From Caballeronia sordidicola (GTDB lineage: Bacteria > Pseudomonadota > Gammaproteobacteria > Burkholderiales > Burkholderiaceae), in contig NZ_FCOC02000008.1 in NCBI RefSeq assembly GCF_001544455.2, positions 1 through 64,000 of the forward strand: a DNA stretch of 64,000 nucleotides. Reading direction: 5' to 3'. The notes beneath the pieces are model-generated. The model ran no database searches. It worked only from the letters and a program-made list of their open reading frames with translations, and was not told where the DNA came from. Below, piece by piece: positions 8,838 through 18,225 of this stretch. The translations under genes and the position numbers were made by a program. How positions within the stretch are numbered: the stretch's first letter is position 1; each line of letters begins with the position of its first letter.

Positions 8838-11090
8838 CTAATTTTGCGCGTCGAGCAGATCCTCGATCATCACCGGCAGCCTTCTTACCCGTACACCCGT
8901 CGCGTGATAAATAGCACCCGTGATCGCCGCCGCGATGCCCGCTAACCCGATCTCCGCGATACCCCTTGCCCCGAGCTCGTTGAAGATCGTATCGGGATGA
9001 TCCAGGAACGTGACATCGAGCCTGGGTGTATCCGCATGAGACGCCATGATGTAGTCGGCCAGATTGCTGTTGATGGGCGCGCCCGTGCGTTTGTCGTAAC
9101 TCGTGTGTTCGAACAGCGCCATGCCCACGCCCATCACAATCGCGCCTTCTATCTGGTTGCGCCCTGCCTTCAGATTGAGGATGCGCCCGGCGTCGATTAC
9201 CGTCGTGACGCGGCTCACCCGCAGTTGTGCGATTTCCGGCTGCCACGTGACTTCGGCGAAATGAGCGCCATACGAATGGATCGAGTATTTCTTCTTCAGC
9301 GGATCGTCGAAGCCGCCCTTCGCGCTCGCGCTTCCCGAGGCGGCATGCATCTTTGCGGCGCCGAGAATCTCGGCAAAAGGCACGCCGCGCTCAGGCGCTT
9401 CGTTCTTCGAATGCACGCGGCCATTGCTGAACGCGAGCGTATCCGCCTTCGCGCCTTCGAATGGCGAGCCGGAGACCGAAGCCGCGCGTTCGAGTACAGC
9501 CTTGATCGCCGCGCGCGCGGCATCGGAGACGGCTGGAATCAACGATGCCGTCGCCGCCGAGCCACCCGAGATCGGGCCACGCGGCAAAGCGGTGTCGCCC
9601 AGTCCGACTTCGATCCTGTTCAGCGGCAAGCCGGTTTGCGCGGCCACGAGTTGCGCAAGAACGGTGTACGTTCCCGTGCCGATATCCTGCGTCCCGCACA
9701 CCACCCGCGCGGTCCCATCGGCACGCAGATCCACGGTAGCGTCAGCCGAAAATCGTATGCCGGGCCAACTGCACGCGCCTACGCCCCAGCCGAGTGTGAG
9801 CCCATCGCGTTTCATTGAACCAATGCCCGGCGTGCGTTGCGCCCAGCCAAATTTATCGGCGCCGGTTCGCAGGCATTCCGCCAGATGACGCGATGAAAAC
9901 GGCAGGCCGCTGCTTTCATCCACGCTCGGTTCGTTTTTTAGGCGCAGTTCCACGGGGTCCATATTCAGCTCGGCCGCCAGTTCGTCCATGGCCGATTCGA
10001 GCGCGAACAATCCCGGCACCGCGCCGGGTCCGCGCATGGCGGTCGGCGACCCCACATTGCGTGCAACCGTGCCCGCTGTCACACGCAGGTTCGGCGTGCT
10101 GTAAAGACCCGGCGTGGCCTCGCCACAATCTTCTGCGTAGGTATCGAGGATCGACGTGTGGTTGAGATAATCCTGCCGGATGGATGTCAGCGTACCATCC
10201 TCTTTCGCCGATAAACGCATGCGCTGCTGCGTGAGTGGCCGGTGTCCGACGTTCTGGAACATCATCTTGCGATTGAGCACCAGCTTGACCGGATGCCCCG
10301 TATGACGCGTCGCGGCAGCGGCAAGCAACGAGTGCGGCCACATCCACAGCTTGCCGCCGAAGCCCGATCCAAGATAACGCGAGATCACCCGGACCTTTTC
10401 CTTAGGTAAGCCAAGCATCTGCACGAGCGTGCCCTGATGATTGGAAATGGCCTGCGTGGTTTCGTAGAACGTGTAGGAATCGCCGTCCCAGTAGGCAACC
10501 GTGGCGTGCAGTTCGATCGGATTGTGCGTCTCGACCGGCGTGACGTAGGTTTCATCTATCTTCACGGGCGACGCATCAAATGCGCTGGCCGCATCGCCAC
10601 GTTCGCTTTCCACATCCGATTCTTTGGCGCTCGCAAGCGTGGTGCTCACATCGTGCTCCGATGTTTCATAACCGACCTTGATCGCCGCCGCCGCGGCGCT
10701 TGCGGCCTCGAAAGTATCGGCAATAACCAGCGCGACGTACTGTCCGTAGTAGCGGATCACATCGTCTTCGAACGGCGGGCGCGCTTCATCGACAAAACCT
10801 GTGTCCATCGAATTGCCGGCGATCCGATAAAACCGCCCGATATTCCCCCGATGCAGCACCGCATGCACACCCGGCATGGCTTCGGCAGCGGCGAACTCGA
10901 GCGACACAAGCTTGCCGCTCGCGATGGTGCTGCCCACTGGAACCGCGTGCAGCATGTCCGGCAAATCGACATCGGACGTATAGGTTGCTTCACCGCTGAC
11001 TTTCAGCGGGCCATCGATGCGCGAATGCCCGCGGCCAATGACGTCATGAGCGTCATGAACTGCCTGCGATGATTCAGATATGGTAGACAT
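8838..11090 (-). CDS. Molybdopterin-binding subunit of aldehyde oxidoreductase (PaoC/XdhB-like)
   Basis: The 750-residue large subunit of a xanthine-oxidase-family molybdenum hydroxylase. It shows the GSGFGGKLWMW molybdopterin segment (about residues 245-255) and a TAMRGPGAVPGLFALESAMDE-like stretch. The C-terminal GIAEIGLAGIAAAITGAIYH segment carries the catalytic glutamate expected of the family. It oxidises an aldehyde or N-heterocycle with water as oxygen donor. It is the last gene of a three-gene operon, 19 bases after the FAD subunit, with an AAGGAA ribosome-binding site. No maturation chaperone of the PaoD/XdhC type is adjacent. Confidence 0.88.
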   Translation of the reverse strand: MSTISESSQAVHDAHDVIGRGHSRIDGPLKVSGEATYTSDVDLPDMLHAVPVGSTIASGKLVSLEFAAAEAMPGVHAVLHRGNIGRFYRIAGNSMDTGFVDEARPPFEDDVIRYYGQYVALVIADTFEAASAAAAAIKVGYETSEHDVSTTLASAKESDVESERGDAASAFDASPVKIDETYVTPVETHNPIELHATVAYWDGDSYTFYETTQAISNHQGTLVQMLGLPKEKVRVISRYLGSGFGGKLWMWPHSLLAAAATRHTGHPVKLVLNRKMMFQNVGHRPLTQQRMRLSAKEDGTLTSIRQDYLNHTSILDTYAEDCGEATPGLYSTPNLRVTAGTVARNVGSPTAMRGPGAVPGLFALESAMDELAAELNMDPVELRLKNEPSVDESSGLPFSSRHLAECLRTGADKFGWAQRTPGIGSMKRDGLTLGWGVGACSWPGIRFSADATVDLRADGTARVVCGTQDIGTGTYTVLAQLVAAQTGLPLNRIEVGLGDTALPRGPISGGSAATASLIPAVSDAARAAIKAVLERAASVSGSPFEGAKADTLAFSNGRVHSKNEAPERGVPFAEILGAAKMHAASGSASAKGGFDDPLKKKYSIHSYGAHFAEVTWQPEIAQLRVSRVTTVIDAGRILNLKAGRNQIEGAIVMGVGMALFEHTSYDKRTGAPINSNLADYIMASHADTPRLDVTFLDHPDTIFNELGARGIAEIGLAGIAAAITGAIYHATGVRVRRLPVMIEDLLDAQN

Positions 11091-11109
11091 GGAGCGTTCC
11101 TTTATGCGG

Positions 11110-12114
11110 TCAGGTTGAACGCGTGACGAGCGTCAGCGCATGCACAAGGCAGCGTTGCGCGAGCTCAACCTTGAAGCCATTTTCAGATTGCGGCTGAGCC
11201 TGGGCCAGTGCGTCGCTTGCCGCGCGCCTGAAGCTCGCGGCATCTGGCGTGGCCGATGCAAGCGCGGCTTCTGCTTCGCGCGATCGCCAAGGCTTTGTGC
11301 CGACTCCGCCGAGCGCCACGCGCGCATGGCTGATATGGCCATCGGTGACACTGACCACCACCGCCGCCGAGACCAGCGCAAACTCATACGACGCACGATC
11401 GCGCAGTTTCAGATACAGCGAGCGGCTGCCTGTTGCTGGCGGCGGCAACGTGACATGCGTGATGAGATCGCCGGGTTCGAGCATGGTTTCGCGCTCCGGC
11501 GTATGACCCGGCAGCAGGAAGAAATCGTCGATGGCCACGCTGCGTTCGCCGCGCGTCCCCTGAATATGAACCACTGCGTCGAGCGCCATCAGCGCCACGT
11601 TCATGTCGGACGGATTGCTTGCAATGCATGAATCGCTGACGCCTAGAATGGCTTGCGTGCGGTTGAAGCCGTTGATTGCCGCGCACCCGGATCCGGGATT
11701 GCGCTTGTTGCAGGCCATTGCGGTATCGCGGAAATAGACGCATCGGGTGCGCTGCAGCAGATTGCCACCGGTCGTCGCCATGTTGCGCAATTGCGCCGAT
11801 GCACCGGCAAGCAGCGCTTGCGACAGCACCGGGTAAGCATCGTGAATCAGCGGATGGTTGGCGAGATCGGCATTGCGCACTGTCGCGCCAATCTTCACAC
11901 CGCCGTCGGCCGTTGCTTGGACCTCGCCAAGCGGCAAGCGGCTGATGTCGAGCACCCTGCCCGGCCGTTCCACGTTCAACTTCATCAGGTCGAGCAGCGT
12001 GGTGCCGCCCGCAAGAAAACGCACTTCGGCGCCTTGCTGCGCCGTGTGCGATGCAGCACCGTGCTTGATCGCGTCCTGCACGTCGCGCGCGCGGGATAGT
12101 TCGAAGAGATCCAT
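11110..12114 (-). CDS. FAD-binding subunit of aldehyde oxidoreductase (PaoB-like)
   Basis: A 334-residue flavoprotein subunit (CO dehydrogenase medium-chain fold). The FAD-binding FLAGGTTLLDLMKL segment lies at about residues 33-46, followed by ATTGGNLLQRTRC. Four cysteines in the segment after it (RCVYF, MACNK, GSGCAA, SDSCIA) match the extra [4Fe-4S] site known in the E. coli PaoB type, which distinguishes this complex from ordinary xanthine dehydrogenase. It carries electrons from the molybdenum subunit to the acceptor. It starts 12 bases after the 2Fe-2S gene, with an AGGAG site upstream. Confidence 0.88.
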   Translation of the reverse strand: MDLFELSRARDVQDAIKHGAASHTAQQGAEVRFLAGGTTLLDLMKLNVERPGRVLDISRLPLGEVQATADGGVKIGATVRNADLANHPLIHDAYPVLSQALLAGASAQLRNMATTGGNLLQRTRCVYFRDTAMACNKRNPGSGCAAINGFNRTQAILGVSDSCIASNPSDMNVALMALDAVVHIQGTRGERSVAIDDFFLLPGHTPERETMLEPGDLITHVTLPPPATGSRSLYLKLRDRASYEFALVSAAVVVSVTDGHISHARVALGGVGTKPWRSREAEAALASATPDAASFRRAASDALAQAQPQSENGFKVELAQRCLVHALTLVTRST

Positions 12115-12126
12115 GGCGGCGGCTCC

Positions 12127-12699
12127 TCAGGCTTTGCCGCGCACGGTCTGGATCGCCGCGACAATGTTCTGATAAGCGCCGCAGCGGCACAGGTTGCCGC
12201 TCATGGCTTCGCGCACGTCGGCGTCGCTCGCGCCGACAGGTTCGCCGAGTAGCGCGACCGCCGACATGATCTGCCCGGACGTACAGTAGCCGCACTGATA
12301 GCCATCGCACTCAACGAACGAGGCTTGCATGGGATGCAGCGCGTCGGAACTGCCGATGCCTTCTATGGTGGTGATATCGTCGCCCGCGTGGTTCGCCGCG
12401 AGACACAGGCAAGAATTGACGCGGCGTCCGTTGACGTGCACCGTGCACGCGCCACACTGCCCGTGGTCGCATCCCTTCTTGGTGCCAGTAAGGTGCAAAT
12501 GCTCTCGTAATGCGTCGAGCAAGGTGGTGCGAGGATCGAGCGACATCGCGTAATTTCTGCCGTTGACTGAAAGCTCGACGGCAATAGTGACGGATTCGGT
12601 CGTACGCGCAGTCACGTTCTGATTGTTCGATACCGGCGCTTCGGCTTTGGGCCCGACCGTTTCATCCAATAGGCGCGTGGGGGAAGACTGGACATTCAT
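12127..12699 (-). CDS. 2Fe-2S subunit of aldehyde oxidoreductase (PaoA-like)
   Basis: A 190-residue ferredoxin-type subunit with two [2Fe-2S] centres. The plant-type cluster is CDHGQCGAC...NSCLCLA and the C-terminal cluster is CGYCTSGQ with GNLCRCGAYQN. The ATG at 12699 is preceded by an AGGAG site, so the frame upstream is not used. Unlike E. coli PaoA, no twin-arginine signal is seen at the N-terminus, so the complex may be cytoplasmic. It is the first gene of the three-subunit operon. Confidence 0.88.
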   Translation of the reverse strand: MNVQSSPTRLLDETVGPKAEAPVSNNQNVTARTTESVTIAVELSVNGRNYAMSLDPRTTLLDALREHLHLTGTKKGCDHGQCGACTVHVNGRRVNSCLCLAANHAGDDITTIEGIGSSDALHPMQASFVECDGYQCGYCTSGQIMSAVALLGEPVGASDADVREAMSGNLCRCGAYQNIVAAIQTVRGKA

Positions 12700-12932
12700 G
12701 GCGGAAATCTCCTGGCTGTGGGGGCATGGAGAAGTCGGTTGCATCGAACGCACTCACGCGACTGGCAGTCAGCTTACCGATGCGTTGCCGGTAACTGGCG
12801 GGTGCGTGTGGAAGCCCCAAAATTTGCGTCGATGACCAACGACGTGGCTAGTATAAGCAGCCATTTGCAACTCTGCTAATTCACATTCCCAAAGGCAGCG
12901 GGAACGTTTTTTGATGCGGTATCGAATAAAAT

Positions 12933-12960
12933 AATGGCGCGTTCTCAATGACGCGCCATT
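12933..12960 (-). terminator. Rho-independent terminator of the dehydratase operon
   Basis: Arms AATGGCGCGT (12933-12942) and ACGCGCCATT (12951-12960) pair perfectly over an eight-base loop. On the minus strand the stem is followed by ATTTTATT. It lies directly after the stop of the UxaA-family gene at 12968. Confidence 0.75.
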
Positions 12961-12967
12961 TGGATTT

Positions 12968-14521
12968 TTAGGTAATCGCACCAATTTGCCACGGGACGAA
13001 TTCGTTCTGCCCGTAGCCATGCACTTCGCTCTTCGACAACGTGCCCGACGCTGTTTCCAGCATCAGTTCGAAAATCTCCTGACCGAGTTCATCGACGCTC
13101 TTTTCACCGTCGAGAATCGAGCCGCAGTTCAAGTCGATATCTTCTTCCTGACGCTTCCACAAAGCAGTATTCGTGCTGAACTTGAGCGACGGCGATGGCG
13201 CGCATCCGTATGCGGAACCGCGTCCCGTCGTGAAGCAGATAAGGTTTGCGCCGCCCGCGACCTGCCCTGTCGCCGACACCGGATCGTAGCCCGGCGTGTC
13301 CATGAACACGAGGCCGCGCGCACTGACATGCTCGGCATACCGATATACATCAACAAGGTTCGTTGTCCCGCCCTTCGCCACTGCGCCGAGGGATTTCTCG
13401 AGGATCGTCGTGAGTCCGCCCGCCTTGTTGCCCGCCGACGGATTGTTGTTCAGGTCGGCGTTCATTCGCGCGCAATATTCCTCCCACCAATGAATGCGTT
13501 CGATCAGCTTGTCGCCCACTTCCTTCGATACTGCCCGCCGCGTCAGCAAGTGTTCCGCGCCATAAATCTCAGGCGTCTCAGAGAGGATGGCCGTGCCGCC
13601 GTGCGCGACAAGACGATCGACCGCTGCGCCGAGCGCGGGATTCGCCGTTATCCCCGAATAGCCATCCGATCCGCCGCATTGCAGGCCGATCACGAGATGG
13701 CTTGCATCGACACGTTCGCGCACCACTTCGTTTGCGTCCCCGAGCATTACCTTGATGGCTTCAATACCCGCCGCAACCGTGCGCGCCGTGCCGCCCGTTG
13801 CCTGGATCGTCATGGTCTTCAGTCGGGCGCCTGTCTGAAGATGCTGTTCCTGCAGGAGTCCATCGATCTGATTGGTCTCGCAGCCGAGCCCGACCATCAG
13901 CACGCCGGCAAAATTCGCATGCCGCGCATAGCCACCAAGCGTGCGGCGAAGCATCTGCAGCGCCTCGCCTTCGGAGTCGACCGCGCAGCCCTGACCATGC
14001 GTGAGCGCGACCACGCCATCCACGTTCGGAAACGCGGCAAGCGCTTCGGGATGTACGTCACGCCGAAAATAGTCAGCAATAGCGCGCGCGGCTGTGGCCG
14101 AGCAATTCACGGACGTAAGCACACCGATGTAATGGCGCGTCGCGATTCGTCCATCGGGACGGCGGATGCCCAGGAAGGTCGCGGGCTGCGCTACACGTTG
14201 CGTGGGTTTGGCGTCGGCGCCGAACGCATAGTCGCGAGCGAAATCGCCCATCGCGAGGTTATGCACGTGCACATGCTCGCCCACTTCAATGTCACGCTTC
14301 GCGAAGCCTATGATCTGTCCATAGCGACGCACCGCCTGACCTTGCGCGAGCGCCTTGACCGCAATCTTGTGCCCGGCCGGAATCAGGCCGCGAACCGTAA
14401 CGTCGCCATCGGCGAGTTGCATGCCGGCGACAAGCTGATGGCGCGCGATAAGCACGTCGTCGACAGGATTGAGGCGCACCGTCGCCGAATTTGCAGTGGC
14501 TGTTTCGATTACCGATTTCAT
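12968..14521 (-). CDS. UxaA-family sugar-acid dehydratase (altronate/galactarate type)
   Basis: 517 residues, full length for the family. An N-terminal SAF domain (about residues 15-100, with LIPAGHKIAVKAL) is followed by the UxaA catalytic domain. That domain has SVNCSATAARAIADYF, GLGCETNQIDG, GLQCGGSDGYSGITANPALG and a late FTTGRGSAYG. Family members dehydrate altronate or galactarate to 2-keto-3-deoxy acids using iron. The start at 14521 begins the conserved domain. The longer open frame upstream overlaps the MFS gene and is not credible. It follows the MFS gene by 44 bases, suggesting uptake and dehydration of one sugar acid. The exact substrate is unresolved. Confidence 0.85.
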   Translation of the reverse strand: MKSVIETATANSATVRLNPVDDVLIARHQLVAGMQLADGDVTVRGLIPAGHKIAVKALAQGQAVRRYGQIIGFAKRDIEVGEHVHVHNLAMGDFARDYAFGADAKPTQRVAQPATFLGIRRPDGRIATRHYIGVLTSVNCSATAARAIADYFRRDVHPEALAAFPNVDGVVALTHGQGCAVDSEGEALQMLRRTLGGYARHANFAGVLMVGLGCETNQIDGLLQEQHLQTGARLKTMTIQATGGTARTVAAGIEAIKVMLGDANEVVRERVDASHLVIGLQCGGSDGYSGITANPALGAAVDRLVAHGGTAILSETPEIYGAEHLLTRRAVSKEVGDKLIERIHWWEEYCARMNADLNNNPSAGNKAGGLTTILEKSLGAVAKGGTTNLVDVYRYAEHVSARGLVFMDTPGYDPVSATGQVAGGANLICFTTGRGSAYGCAPSPSLKFSTNTALWKRQEEDIDLNCGSILDGEKSVDELGQEIFELMLETASGTLSKSEVHGYGQNEFVPWQIGAIT

Positions 14522-14565
14522 GTTGGTTTCTCCGTCGTTCGCGCGATAGTCCGCGTCACTGCCCC

Positions 14566-15903
14566 TCAGCGCGAGGCCGTTTTCGATGCAGCCAGTTGCC
14601 CTGCTTCCTGACGGCGCCCTCGCATACCGATACTCAACAGCAGCAGCACGCCGATCACACCCGCCACCGCGAGCGCGCCCATGCCCGCGCGCTGACTCTG
14701 AAAGAGGGTCTCGACCGCGGTCTTCAACGTGGGCGCAATGAAACCGCCAAGGTTGCCCAACGCGCCGATCAACGCGATACCGCTCGCTGCCGCCGTCCCG
14801 CTCAGATATGCCGTAGGCAGTGTCCAGAACAGCGGCTGCACGACCACGAAGCCGATGGTGGCCACGCAAAACGCGAACAGCACGGGCACGAGATGCGTGC
14901 CCATCGTCGAAAATCCTATTCCCGCTGCCGCCATGACCAGCATCAGCACCGCGACTTCACGATGCTTGCCGCGTGCATCGGCATAACCCGTCACGAAACG
15001 CAACGCCACTAGCGCACAGAACCACGGAATCGCAGTGAGAAAGCCCACCTTTGCGCCTATTGCCGTGCCGGTCAGTTCGGAGATGCGAGTAGGCAGATAG
15101 AAGATCACACCGTACACGCTGACCTGGATCGCGAAGTAGATAGCGACGAAGCGCAGCACGTTCCAGTTGCCGAGCGCGGCAAGCGCAGTCGTCGGACCAT
15201 GCGCCACCTTGTGGCGATCCTCCGCCGCGATGGCCGATTCGAGCGCATCTTTTTCGGCGTCTGTCAGCCACTTCGCGTGACGTGGCTTGCTTACAAGATA
15301 GAAGAACGCGATCACGCCCACAACGGACGCAGCCAGCCCTTCGATCAGGAACATCCACTGCCAGTTGCGCAAGCCGAGCAAACCGCCCATGACTTCCATC
15401 AGATAGCCGGACAACGGACTGCCGAGCACGAGCGCGACCGGCACGCCAAAGTAATAGATGCCGAGCGCCTTGCCGCGTTCTCTCGCCGGAAACCAGTACG
15501 TTGAATAGAGGATCACGCCCGGAGAAAAGCCGGCTTCCGCCACACCGAGAATAAAGCGCAGCACGTAGAACGCCGTCTCGTTGTGCGCGAACATCATAGC
15601 CGCCGACGCAATGCCCCACGTGACCATGATGCGGCTCAACCAGAGCTTCGCGCCAACACGATGCAGCATCATGTTGCTCGGAATCTCGAACACCGCATAG
15701 CCGATAAAAAAGATCCCGGCGCCCAGCGCAAACGCGGCATTACCAATGTTCGAATCGACCTGCAGCGCCTGCTTGACGAAGCCGACGTTGGACCGGTCGA
15801 GCATGGATAGCGCGAACATCAGCGCGAGAAAAGGTGTCAGGCGCAACCGCGCTTTGCGCACGGCGCTCGCCAGCGGCTGGGACGAGAGTGCCTGGGTCTG
15901 CAT
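14566..15903 (-). CDS. MFS transporter, anion:cation symporter (ACS) family
   Basis: A 445-residue, 12-helix carrier with the ACS-type opening LDRSNVGF (about residues 36-43) and VFEIPSNMMLHRVGAKLW. ACS members import hexuronates, hexarates, tartrate or aromatic acids with cations. The ATG at 15903 is chosen because GGAG lies nine bases upstream; the in-frame ATG at 15918 lacks such a site. With the following UxaA-family dehydratase it probably forms a sugar-acid uptake and catabolism operon under the divergent LysR gene at 16050. Confidence 0.87.
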   Translation of the reverse strand: MQTQALSSQPLASAVRKARLRLTPFLALMFALSMLDRSNVGFVKQALQVDSNIGNAAFALGAGIFFIGYAVFEIPSNMMLHRVGAKLWLSRIMVTWGIASAAMMFAHNETAFYVLRFILGVAEAGFSPGVILYSTYWFPARERGKALGIYYFGVPVALVLGSPLSGYLMEVMGGLLGLRNWQWMFLIEGLAASVVGVIAFFYLVSKPRHAKWLTDAEKDALESAIAAEDRHKVAHGPTTALAALGNWNVLRFVAIYFAIQVSVYGVIFYLPTRISELTGTAIGAKVGFLTAIPWFCALVALRFVTGYADARGKHREVAVLMLVMAAAGIGFSTMGTHLVPVLFAFCVATIGFVVVQPLFWTLPTAYLSGTAAASGIALIGALGNLGGFIAPTLKTAVETLFQSQRAGMGALAVAGVIGVLLLLSIGMRGRRQEAGQLAASKTASR

Positions 15904-15987
15904 GTGTGTTGTCTCCATCGTGAGGACGCCGGATCCGCCCCGGTCTATTGATCTGGCATCACTCTAAGCCAACTCGGGAATAAACAT

Positions 15988-16002
15988 CCAATCGCTTATT
16001 GG
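15988..16002. promoter_or_regulatory. Putative LysR operator, CCAAT-N5-ATTGG
   Basis: CCAAT (15988-15992) and ATTGG (15998-16002) form a perfect inverted repeat with a five-base spacer, in the divergent region between the ACS carrier gene and the LysR gene at 16050. The position and a T-N11-A-like pattern fit a LysR recognition site. This is inferred. Confidence 0.5.
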
Positions 16003-16049
16003 CTACAATCGATTCCATCCGGTTATGAGTCGATACAGGTTAACCCTCC

Positions 16050-17003
16050 ATGTCGAAACCTTCCGCGCTGGTTTTATCGGCCATTCTTGGCCGTCTGCGA
16101 TACCGACACCTGCAGTTGCTCGACATTCTGGGACGCACGCGCAACATGCGCGTCACCGCCGAGCAGATGCATATGACGCAGCCCGCAGCGACCAAAATTC
16201 TCGGCGACATGGAAAGCCTGCTCGACGCGCCGCTGTTCGAGCGGCTGCCGCGCGAGATGAGGCCGACCGAACTGGGACATCTTGCCTTGCGGTATGCAAA
16301 CACCGCGCTCGGCGATCTCGGGCGCTTTGTCGGCGAGTTCGCGACGCTGAAAAATGGCGGCTATGGACACATCACGGTCGGCGCGATTTCAGCCTCGGCG
16401 GCGCAACTGGTGACGGCCGGTATTGGCGAGATCCGCCGAATGCGGCCGCAGTTGGTCGTAAAATTATTCGAACTCAGCAGCGATCAACTCGCAATCTGGC
16501 TGGACGAAAAGAAGCTGGACGTCATGGTCGGCCGGCTGACCGAGCCGCGTCATCATGCGTTGTTCGACTTCGAGGTACTCGCCGCCGAACCGGTCTGCGT
16601 GGTGGCGGGAAGCCATCATCCGCTACTGAAGAAGCGCAAGCTGGAACTGGCCGATCTTGCCGAATGGCCCTGGATTCTTTATCCGCAGGCCACTGCGATA
16701 AGGCAGTTATTCGAGGAGACGTTCTCGGCCGCGGCCATTCCTGTACCGGTCGGGATGGTGGAACTGACGTCGATTTTTTCCGCGCTGGAACTCCTGCAGG
16801 CCACCGACATGATTTCATTGCAGCCACAAGCCGCTGTCGAAAAATATGTGAATCACGGCTTGCTGGGACAGCTTCCAGTTCCGATCCGCCGCATCATGAC
16901 CAGTTACGGAATCGTGACGCGCAAGCATGAGACGCCCGCGCAGCCGGTGCAGGAATTTATCGGCATATTGCGGTTGCTGGCAGCCGGAAAGGAGAATCCT
17001 TGA
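16050..17003 (+). CDS. LysR-family regulator (GbpR/PcaQ-like)
   Basis: 317 residues. The N-terminal region (ILGRLRYRHLQLLDILGR, about residues 12-29) and helix-turn-helix (VTAEQMHMTQPAATKIL, about residues 35-51) match the GbpR/PcaQ subgroup, which often governs sugar or aromatic acid uptake. It diverges from the carrier-dehydratase operon at 15903-12968, its likely target. It is followed in tandem by a second, unrelated LysR gene at 17072. Confidence 0.88.
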   Translation: MSKPSALVLSAILGRLRYRHLQLLDILGRTRNMRVTAEQMHMTQPAATKILGDMESLLDAPLFERLPREMRPTELGHLALRYANTALGDLGRFVGEFATLKNGGYGHITVGAISASAAQLVTAGIGEIRRMRPQLVVKLFELSSDQLAIWLDEKKLDVMVGRLTEPRHHALFDFEVLAAEPVCVVAGSHHPLLKKRKLELADLAEWPWILYPQATAIRQLFEETFSAAAIPVPVGMVELTSIFSALELLQATDMISLQPQAAVEKYVNHGLLGQLPVPIRRIMTSYGIVTRKHETPAQPVQEFIGILRLLAAGKENP

Positions 17004-17071
17004 GCGTTGCCTCGTAACCCTTTGTGCCAGGGCCAACTCATGACCGAACAAACGCTTAAAGTCGAAACACC

Positions 17072-17977
17072 ATGAATCTGCGCCATCTGCACGCGTTTGT
17101 CGTACTTGCGGAAGAACTGAACTTCAGCCGAGCGGCGGATCGACTGCATGTCGCACAGCCGGCGCTCAGCCAGCAGATTCGCGCGCTGGAGGACCGGCTC
17201 GGCACGCAGCTCGTGGATCGGGGCAGCCGTCCGCTGCGGCTCACCGAAGCAGGGAGCTATCTGTGCATCGAGGCGCGGCAGATCCTTGCATCGTTCGATC
17301 AGGCCGCGCTCGGCACGCGTGAAATCGGACTCGGCTTGCGCGGATGGCTCGGCATAGGCTTCACCCGTTCGTCGATGTATAGCGTGCTGCCGCCCGCGCT
17401 CAAGGCGTTCCACCTCGCCTATCCCAACGTGGAACTGAAGCTCTTCGAGATGCTCACCGAAGAACAGACCGACGCGCTTCACGAGACGCGGATTCATATC
17501 GGCATCGGGCGGCAGGTTCAGGACATCGCAGGCTGCACGACGCTGCCGCTGTTGCATGAGCGCGTAACCGTTGTGCTGTCGCCCGACCATCCGCTTGCGC
17601 GCGCAAAGTCCGTGCGTATCGCGCAACTCGCCGATACCCCGCTGGTCCTCTACCCGAAGCATTCGAACGGACAGTATTCGCGATTCGTGGAGTCGCTTTA
17701 TCGGAATGCGGGCGTCACGCCGCATATCGCGCATCAGGCCTATGAAATCCAGACCGCCATTGCGCTGGTTGCGGCCGGACTGGGTGTGACGTTCGTGGGT
17801 GAGTCGGTCGCGCGGCACGGCCGCTCCGACGTCGTCTATGTGCGCCTGAACGCGCCTCTGGCTTCCCAGATCACGACGCTGTCGGCGAGCTTTCGCAGCG
17901 ACGACACGTCATCCCATCTTCAGGCCTTCCTCAAGTGCCTGGCGCCCGTGCCCCGGAAACCGCGCGCCGCACTATAA
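17072..17977 (+). CDS. LysR-family transcriptional regulator
   Basis: 301 residues with the CatR/CbbR-type opening MNLRHLHAFVVLAEELNFSR and a helix-turn-helix at about residues 18-37. The rest is the effector-binding domain. It lies upstream of, and on the same strand as, the carrier-LigJ-LigK genes, which begin 248 bases later. A role in inducing that lower gallate/protocatechuate route is likely. The effector is inferred only from context. Confidence 0.88.
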   Translation: MNLRHLHAFVVLAEELNFSRAADRLHVAQPALSQQIRALEDRLGTQLVDRGSRPLRLTEAGSYLCIEARQILASFDQAALGTREIGLGLRGWLGIGFTRSSMYSVLPPALKAFHLAYPNVELKLFEMLTEEQTDALHETRIHIGIGRQVQDIAGCTTLPLLHERVTVVLSPDHPLARAKSVRIAQLADTPLVLYPKHSNGQYSRFVESLYRNAGVTPHIAHQAYEIQTAIALVAAGLGVTFVGESVARHGRSDVVYVRLNAPLASQITTLSASFRSDDTSSHLQAFLKCLAPVPRKPRAAL

Positions 17978-18225
17978 GAAAATCATTATAAAAAGATAAA
18001 AACACGGTCTTGGACGCGCGGTGCGCAGGTTCGTAACATGGCTATACCGGTCATGCACTGGATGCAGCACAGCGCCCGCAGCAGTTCTGGTTTTCGCATG
18101 GCAAACCAATTGGCGTTCACGGCGGACAACGCGGCATCGCCCGCGGGAATACGCTCGCCTCTGCCATAAGCGAACCATACATATGACGCCCGGTCCACGG
18201 GCGCCCGAAAAGACAGGAGACGTCG
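17978..18225 (+). other. Promoter region of the carrier-LigJ-LigK operon
   Basis: No gene is seen. The first 30 bases are AT-rich. A short CGCCCG/CGGGCG inverted repeat lies near 18188-18204, and an AGGAG ribosome-binding site at about 18215-18219 serves the ATG at 18226. A regulator site is expected but no clear LysR-type palindrome was recognised. Confidence 0.4.

Noticed and set aside
12968..12968. Assignment of the dehydratase specifically as galactarate or altronate dehydratase
   Set aside because: The motifs define the UxaA family, but I could not separate the two specificities by eye.
12986..14611. 541-codon open frame antisense to the UxaA-family gene
   Set aside because: It lies wholly opposite a gene with clear family motifs, is arginine/histidine-rich and has no recognisable domain; a high-GC codon artefact.
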